In this document: positions 13,404-17,692 of the stretch, in pieces
Layout of the letters: every line of letters begins with the position of its first letter
How positions within the stretch are numbered: position 1 is the stretch's first letter
NCBI GenBank assembly: GCA_934359535.1
Contig: CAKRLN010000012.1
Span: forward strand, 1-17,692
Source of the DNA: an uncultured Lachnospiraceae bacterium
Lineage (GTDB): Bacteria > Bacillota > Clostridia > Lachnospirales > Lachnospiraceae
DNA length: 17,692 bases
Direction of reading: 5' to 3'
Made by a program: the position numbers and the translations under genes
Notes under the pieces: generated by a model
Database searches by the model: none
Told to the model about the DNA's origin: nothing
The model's input: only the letters and a program-made list of their open reading frames with translations

Positions 13404-13799
13404 TTATTTATACATTTCACGCCATTCAAGATCACCACGGTCTAAGGATTTAATAAGAAGCTCCGCTGTGGCGAGATTTGTGGCAAGCGGAATATTATGC
13501 TCATCACATAGACGCACAATAATATTAACATCCGGCTCATGGGACTTTGGTTTTAACGGATCGCGAAGGAAAATTACAAGATCCATCTCATTATGTTCGA
13601 TCTGCGCTCCAAGCTGCTGACATCCTCCAAGATGTCCGGCAAGATATTTGTGTACCTGAAGATTTGCAACTTCCTCGATCAGACGTCCGGTTGTACCGGT
13701 TGCAAAAAGTTCATTTTTACATAAAATGCCTCTATACGCGATGCAGAAATTCTGCATTAATTTCTTTTTTGAATCATGTGCTACAAGTCCTATATTCAT
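13404..13799 (-). CDS. mgsA: Methylglyoxal synthase-like protein with Cys in place of the catalytic Asp
   Basis: The 131-residue protein matches methylglyoxal synthase throughout: LVAHD (His8, Asp9), the phosphate loop FATGTTGRL (32-40), LRDPL (78-82) and HEPDV (His87, Asp90, equal to E. coli His98 and Asp101). The enzyme turns dihydroxyacetone phosphate into methylglyoxal and phosphate. The motif GGDQQ, whose Asp71 is the catalytic base in E. coli, reads GGCQQ here (Cys60, codon TGT), so normal activity is in doubt. The frame extends to 13844 inside the SEDS gene, but the ATG at 13799 with AGGGGGG 8 nt upstream gives the family start MNIGLVAHD. It lies between the SEDS gene and the carboxypeptidase; mgsA beside min and rodA is a known clostridial arrangement. 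Confidence 0.88.
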   Translation of the reverse strand: MNIGLVAHDSKKKLMQNFCIAYRGILCKNELFATGTTGRLIEEVANLQVHKYLAGHLGGCQQLGAQIEHNEMDLVIFLRDPLKPKSHEPDVNIIVRLCDEHNIPLATNLATAELLIKSLDRGDLEWREMYK

Positions 13800-13812
13800 A
13801 ATGAATACCCCC

Positions 13813-14925
13813 CTAGTGATATTTTTTTGGCTGCAGGCCGACATTTAATACAAATCCAATTCCAATATAAAGCGACATCAAAGATGTTAATCCATAACTG
13901 ACAAATGGAAGCGGCACACCTGTATTTGGGAACAGTCCGGTTGCCACACAGATGTTGACAAATCCCTGAAATCCGATCCATGCGCCAACACCACAACAAA
14001 TCAGCTTCCCGGATAGATCCTTTGCCTTGCGTGATATCAGAATACATTCGATCACGATCAGAAACAATAAGACGATAATGGCAAGTGTTCCAATAAAGCC
14101 AAGCTCTTCACCTGTTACTGCAAAAATAAAGTCCGTCTGCGGTTCAATTATGAAATTGGCATTTTTCATAGATGTTGCTGCAGAGTTATTTAAGCCTTTG
14201 CCCCAGAGCTGCCCAGAGCCAATCGCCATAATGGAATTTTGCTGCTGTCTTGCCATATCGGAATAATCCGGATTTGTTGGATCCAGCCATGCCATGATAC
14301 GGTTCCTCTGATAGCCTTCAAGTAAACCAAATTTACCACTGGCTGTCATGACAAGTACAATAATCACGGATGGAATGCCGATTGCCAATGCGCCTAATAC
14401 TATTTTATAACTTAATCCGGCAATAAACAAGAGTGTAATGAAAATTAATGCCGTAACAATGGTTGTTGATAAATCAGGCTGCTTTAAAATAAGAAGAAGG
14501 GGAATACCCGCCAGAAGAAATGACACAAGCAGCATTTTTAAGGAATTGATTTTTTCATAATATTTTGCAAAAAAACCAGAAAAAAACAAAACAATTCCAA
14601 TTTTTGCCACTTCAGAAGGCTGAAACCGGATTCCTCCGATTTCAAACCATCTTTGTGCATTATTTGATGAAGCTCCAAATGCAATTACAAGGATCAGAAG
14701 TCCGCAGGTACAAAAATAATAGATCCATGAAAATTTTATGAGTACGGAATAATCTATTAAGGATACAATCACCATAATGATCAGTCCGCCGACAAAACCA
14801 ATGATCTGTTTGTTTTGAACGGATTCTTTGGCACTTCCGATCACCATAATTCCGAGAACTGTCAGAATCACAACGTATGCAATTAATTGAAAATGATAAT
14901 TCTTTAGTTTGTACTGTTTCAACAT
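13813..14925 (-). CDS. rodA: SEDS family peptidoglycan glycosyltransferase, RodA-type
   Basis: This polytopic membrane protein of 370 residues has about ten membrane segments. SEDS proteins polymerise lipid II into glycan strands together with a class B PBP. Motifs: NNAQRWFEIGGIRFQPSE (88-105), QPDLST (149-154), the large extracellular loop with Asp265 in EPQTDFIFAV (the essential Asp of RodA/FtsW) and FPNTGVPLPFVSYGLTSL (332-349). Because mrdA (PBP2) heads the same cluster, RodA (elongation) is favoured over FtsW, but SEDS paralogues are hard to separate on sequence alone; it could also be annotated ftsW. The ATG lies 1 nt after the minE stop, so translation is probably coupled. Confidence 0.9.
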   Translation of the reverse strand: MLKQYKLKNYHFQLIAYVVILTVLGIMVIGSAKESVQNKQIIGFVGGLIIMVIVSLIDYSVLIKFSWIYYFCTCGLLILVIAFGASSNNAQRWFEIGGIRFQPSEVAKIGIVLFFSGFFAKYYEKINSLKMLLVSFLLAGIPLLLILKQPDLSTTIVTALIFITLLFIAGLSYKIVLGALAIGIPSVIIVLVMTASGKFGLLEGYQRNRIMAWLDPTNPDYSDMARQQQNSIMAIGSGQLWGKGLNNSAATSMKNANFIIEPQTDFIFAVTGEELGFIGTLAIIVLLFLIVIECILISRKAKDLSGKLICCGVGAWIGFQGFVNICVATGLFPNTGVPLPFVSYGLTSLMSLYIGIGFVLNVGLQPKKYH

Positions 14926-14926
14926 A

Positions 14927-15130
14927 TTAAGCTCTTTTCCTGTTTTGCTTTAAAATAACCTTTATCTCATATTTGTCCGGTGAAATTTCAAAATATCTGC
15001 TGATAATTTCAGAAATTTCTTTTTTCATCTGAGTCATGATCTCAGGTGTACATTCCACGGGTTCTGTTTCCATCATCAGCTTCAGACGCTCTTTTGCGAT
15101 CGTGTTCGAATACTCTTTTTTACCCAGCAT
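14927..15130 (-). CDS. minE: MinE, cell division topological specificity factor (C-terminally short)
   Basis: MinE stimulates the MinD ATPase and drives its redistribution. The frame is open from 15223, but the real start is ATG 15130, 8 nt after AAAGGA, giving 67 residues that begin MLGKKEYSN. The MinD-binding helix is clear (AKERLKLMM, 12-20), followed by the middle region CTPEIMTQMKKEISEIISRYFEI. The protein stops after one KYEIKVIL strand. Compared with E. coli MinE (88 residues), the last beta strand of the dimerising domain is missing. No frameshifted continuation is seen before the next gene. It overlaps the end of minD by 11 nt, and the SEDS gene follows after 1 nt. Confidence 0.88.
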   Translation of the reverse strand: MLGKKEYSNTIAKERLKLMMETEPVECTPEIMTQMKKEISEIISRYFEISPDKYEIKVILKQNRKRA

Positions 15131-15929
15131 AGTTACATTCCTTTCTGTGAAAAAGTGCATGTAGTTTCTGATGGGAAGATCTGTCTTTTGCAGCTTCCGG
15201 AACAACTGCATTGGAAGCTGCAAGTTTTTTACAGATTTCTGAAAACGCTTTCTTGGAAGGCGCTTTTAGATCCATGACAAGAACACCTTTATTCTGCCCG
15301 ATCACAATATGGGAATCGGTCGGGATAATTCCAAAGCTTTCCATCCCAAGCACATCTTCCACATCTGCTTTTGACAGCATATTATGCTTTCGGATCATGC
15401 GTCTGTCCATCTGGTTAATAATCAGATCGATCTTTTTTACCTGACGGCTTTCTAAAAGATAGAGAACTCTCCCTGCATCCCGGACAGCAGAAACATGTGG
15501 CGTTGTTACAATGATTGCACGATCTGCCGCAGAAACCGCAAAGTGAAAGCCATCGTCTATGCCTGCCGGACAGTCAATCAGACAATAATCAAATTCTTTT
15601 TTTAACTGATCAATTAACTGCATCAGACGGTCCTCATATTCTGCAACCTTCCGGCATCGCAGTGCTGCCGGAATCATATAGAGATTCGGATAATTCCGAT
15701 CCCGGATCAGTGCCTGATTAAGCCGGCAGCGATTTTCGAGAACATCAAACAGATTGTATGTAATCCGGTCTTCCATTCCCATAACAACATCAAGATTCCG
15801 AAGTCCCATGTCTGCATCGAGCATGACAACTTTTTTATCGAACTGTGAAAGTCCCGCACCGATATTGGCAATTGTTGTTGTTTTGCCAACACCGCCTTTT
15901 CCTGAAGTGAAAACAATTGCTTCACCCAT
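15120..15929 (-). CDS. minD: MinD, septum-site-determining ATPase
   Basis: This 269-residue deviant Walker ATPase of the ParA/MinD family has the Walker A motif KGGVGKTT (Lys11 and Lys16), DADMGLRNLD (38-47) and DCPAG (119-123). The C-terminal tail includes an amphipathic segment (around HQKLHALFHRKE), the expected membrane-targeting helix that binds the membrane in the ATP state. A perfect AGGAGGT precedes the ATG. It overlaps minE. minC, which usually stands directly before minD, is absent: the upstream gene is mrdA, 81 nt away, with a small hairpin in between. Confidence 0.96.
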   Translation of the reverse strand: MGEAIVFTSGKGGVGKTTTIANIGAGLSQFDKKVVMLDADMGLRNLDVVMGMEDRITYNLFDVLENRCRLNQALIRDRNYPNLYMIPAALRCRKVAEYEDRLMQLIDQLKKEFDYCLIDCPAGIDDGFHFAVSAADRAIIVTTPHVSAVRDAGRVLYLLESRQVKKIDLIINQMDRRMIRKHNMLSKADVEDVLGMESFGIIPTDSHIVIGQNKGVLVMDLKAPSKKAFSEICKKLAASNAVVPEAAKDRSSHQKLHALFHRKECNYAG

Positions 15930-15972
15930 GAAAATGAACCTCCTGTTTATATTTTGTTTGATTTATTTGAAA

Positions 15973-15996
15973 GGCTGCACGTATGGACATACAGCC
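15973..15996 (-). other. Hairpin between mrdA and minD, possible weak attenuator
   Basis: On the minus strand GGCTG-TATG-tc-CATA-cgtg-CAGCC forms a bulged stem followed by only TTTC. It is too weak for a confident terminator. It may reduce read-through from mrdA into minD or protect mRNA ends. Confidence 0.4.
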
Positions 15997-16010
15997 CCGT
16001 CAAACCGGAA

Positions 16011-17690
16011 TTAGTCATTGCTTGCGGATACTCCGCTTGCTTCCTCAGCAACACCATCGATTAAAGCTGCCGGATCTTCGGTATTGAAATAGTATGCAAG
16101 AATGTTTCTTGACACAGCGGCAGAGTTGTGGGAAGAGTATCCATGGGCAATACGTGTAGCAATGGATATCTCAGGATTGCTGTAAGGTGCATACCCAACA
16201 AAAAGCGCATGATTCGGGTGATTCTCCTGCTGTGCTGTACCGGTTTTTCCGGCAACCTCAACACCAAGATTATTAAACTCACTCATGTCTTCCACAACCA
16301 TCCGCATACCCGTATGAATGGAATCCCACTGATCCTGGGAAAGCACACTTGAAATACTTTCCGATTGCGGAGAATAGCTTAGAATGACATTTCCATCCTT
16401 GTCCACAATCTTATTCATGAGCTGGTAATTATATAAATTTCCAGAGGTAACCGCAGTTGCATAGCGGGATAATGCCACAGTTGTAATATTATTATCACTC
16501 TGTCCGATTGCTGCCATAACCGGATACTGAGTTGCGATTTTTGAGGTATTTTCTGATATCTCAAGACCACTCTTTTGATCCAGTCCGTAAATGCCTGCAT
16601 AATTCTGGATTTTCTGAATACCGGTCGGGTCATTATAGGTCCCGGTTGCATCCTTCGCAAGATTAAAGCCAACGGTATAGAAAAATACGTTGCAGGAATG
16701 ACGGAGTGCTTCAGAAACATTCAGATTACCATGTCCACTATGATTCCAGCAGCGGGGATGGTTGCTGATATCATTGAAAACACCCGTACAGTTATATTGG
16801 GTTGCAGTCGAAATGAGACCTTCTGCAAGTCCCGCTGTTGCGGATACCATTTTAAAGGTAGAACCAGGTGCTGTCCTTTCCTGTGTTGCATAATTATATA
16901 ACGGCTTGGAAAGATCCTCATTCAGTTTTGCAAAATAATCCGCATCAACCGTATTTGCAAGACGGTTATTATCATATCCTGGATAGCTGACAAGTGCTTT
17001 AATCTCTCCGGTATTGACATCGGTAATGACTGTAGAACCGGTACATGGTTCGAGTCCGAACTGTGCTGGTGTGATCTCAATGTTTTTGATCTTGTCCAAC
17101 AGAAATGCGGACGGACTGATCGTACCATTTGAAAGCCCATTTACAGTCGCATCATCATAATCAACAACACCCTGATCGAATAAGATCAAACAGAGAGTCG
17201 TCCCGCTGATCTCATTATTATTAATCATATATTTATACACAAGCTTGGAAAATGCACGGTCATCCTGAAGTTCTTTTTGAATATACTGGCAGAGTGCCGC
17301 ATATACCTCCGCGGAATCCGCATATTTTTGATCCACATCAAGCTTTGTGATATCAATCCATTGTTTGGAAATACAGTAATTTAAATATTCCTTCGGACTG
17401 ATGGTGCCGTTTTTCCATGCGGTATAGGTATTGTCTGAGGTGTCAATTTCACTGCTTAAAAGAATCTCATTATCCTTCAGCATGGAAATAATATGGGTAA
17501 TGTAATCTAAAAGTTCTTCGGACATATTATTATTTGCCGTAGGTGAGGCAGCGTTTAGTTCACTGTCCACAAGGGAAAGTGCCGTAGCCTGTCTTCCCTC
17601 AAACTGGGAAAGGAGTGCTTTTTCATTCTGGCTTGCCCCATCCTCTTTAAAATGATCCATATCGATTACATTGTTATTGATTAGTGCAAA
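16011..17690 (-). CDS. mrdA: Penicillin-binding protein 2 (class B transpeptidase), N-terminus beyond window
   Basis: The frame is open to the right edge (559 residues visible), so the ATG at 17660 is internal and the real start, membrane anchor and most of the dimerisation domain lie outside. Counting from that internal Met, the transpeptidase motifs are Ser267-x-x-Lys270 (PGSTFK), Ser322-Cys-Asn324 (HSCN) and Lys472-Thr-Gly (AGKTGTAQQ). It cross-links peptidoglycan during elongation, probably with the SEDS protein of the same cluster. The stretch before the catalytic domain holds two copies of a segment around NGTISP (84-89 and 178-183). The C-terminus ends in a short Ala/Glu/Ser-rich tail. 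It heads the visible part of the min/rodA cluster. Confidence 0.92.
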   Translation of the reverse strand, partial: FALINNNVIDMDHFKEDGASQNEKALLSQFEGRQATALSLVDSELNAASPTANNNMSEELLDYITHIISMLKDNEILLSSEIDTSDNTYTAWKNGTISPKEYLNYCISKQWIDITKLDVDQKYADSAEVYAALCQYIQKELQDDRAFSKLVYKYMINNNEISGTTLCLILFDQGVVDYDDATVNGLSNGTISPSAFLLDKIKNIEITPAQFGLEPCTGSTVITDVNTGEIKALVSYPGYDNNRLANTVDADYFAKLNEDLSKPLYNYATQERTAPGSTFKMVSATAGLAEGLISTATQYNCTGVFNDISNHPRCWNHSGHGNLNVSEALRHSCNVFFYTVGFNLAKDATGTYNDPTGIQKIQNYAGIYGLDQKSGLEISENTSKIATQYPVMAAIGQSDNNITTVALSRYATAVTSGNLYNYQLMNKIVDKDGNVILSYSPQSESISSVLSQDQWDSIHTGMRMVVEDMSEFNNLGVEVAGKTGTAQQENHPNHALFVGYAPYSNPEISIATRIAHGYSSHNSAAVSRNILAYYFNTEDPAALIDGVAEEASGVSASND

Positions 17691-17692
17691 AT

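Noticed and set aside
13800..13844. 15-residue N-terminal extension of the MgsA-like protein
   Set aside because: It overlaps the end of the SEDS gene and lacks a ribosome binding site; ATG 13799 matches the family start.
15131..15223. Long form of MinE starting within minD
   Set aside because: The extension is out-of-frame minD sequence; a correctly spaced AAAGGA precedes ATG 15130.
1..17692. CRISPR arrays, tRNA or rRNA genes, complete insertion sequences, prophage genes
   Set aside because: No regularly spaced repeats, cloverleaf-like sequence, transposase or phage structural genes were recognised.

Overview
The window reads as ordinary chromosome of a low-to-moderate G+C Clostridia, most likely a Lachnospiraceae gut anaerobe. 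Supporting this are Gram-positive SOS boxes next to a lexA/yneA pair, a sepF-ylmH-lspA-rluD cluster, a min/rodA/mgsA cluster, strong AGGAGG-type ribosome binding sites and some GTG/TTG starts. The family is inferred from gene content and protein style, not from a database match. No rRNA, tRNA, CRISPR array, complete insertion sequence or prophage is visible.

Layout. (1) 1-1020, plus: the 3' end of a riboflavin operon (ribBA C-terminus, ribH), closed by a hairpin terminator. (2) 1062-2257: lexA (minus) and a yneA-like SOS division inhibitor (plus), divergent around a control region with three good LexA boxes and one weak one. (3) 2267-3519, plus: plsC-type acyltransferase and a gamma-carbonic-anhydrase-like protein, abutting. 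(4) 3516-5302, minus: a ttcA-type tRNA thiolase followed 2 nt later by a XerS-like tyrosine recombinase; dtd runs divergently on plus. (5) 5824-6294: about 470 bp with no convincing gene but several hairpins and a minus-strand terminator. (6) 6295-7005, minus: a cytidylate-kinase-like protein with its own promoter. (7) 7023-12032, minus: a division and envelope cluster in the order HlyD-like membrane protein, yggS/ylmE, sepF, ylmH, lspA, rluD. (8) 12131-12337, plus: a DUF378 membrane protein. (9) 12341-17692, minus: the elongation/division-site cluster mrdA (5' end outside the window), minD, minE, rodA-type SEDS gene, mgsA-like gene and a lipoprotein D,D-carboxypeptidase, closed by a strong terminator.

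How the genes work together. Most of the minus strand from 7 kb on concerns cell shape and division: SepF anchors FtsZ, MinD/MinE place the septum, MrdA and the SEDS protein form a peptidoglycan polymerase/transpeptidase pair, and the D,D-carboxypeptidase trims peptides. LspA in the same window could process the carboxypeptidase lipoprotein. The yneA-like gene connects division to DNA damage through LexA.

No wholly new system is evident. The points most worth a second look are: a Cys at the position of the catalytic Asp of methylglyoxal synthase; a MinE lacking its last beta strand, in a cluster without minC; an HlyD-like single-pass protein heading the sepF cluster; a XerS-like recombinase; an internal repeat in the PBP2 extracytoplasmic region; and the structured non-coding block at 5824-6294. 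Several starts were moved from the longest reading frame to the codon that has a ribosome binding site.
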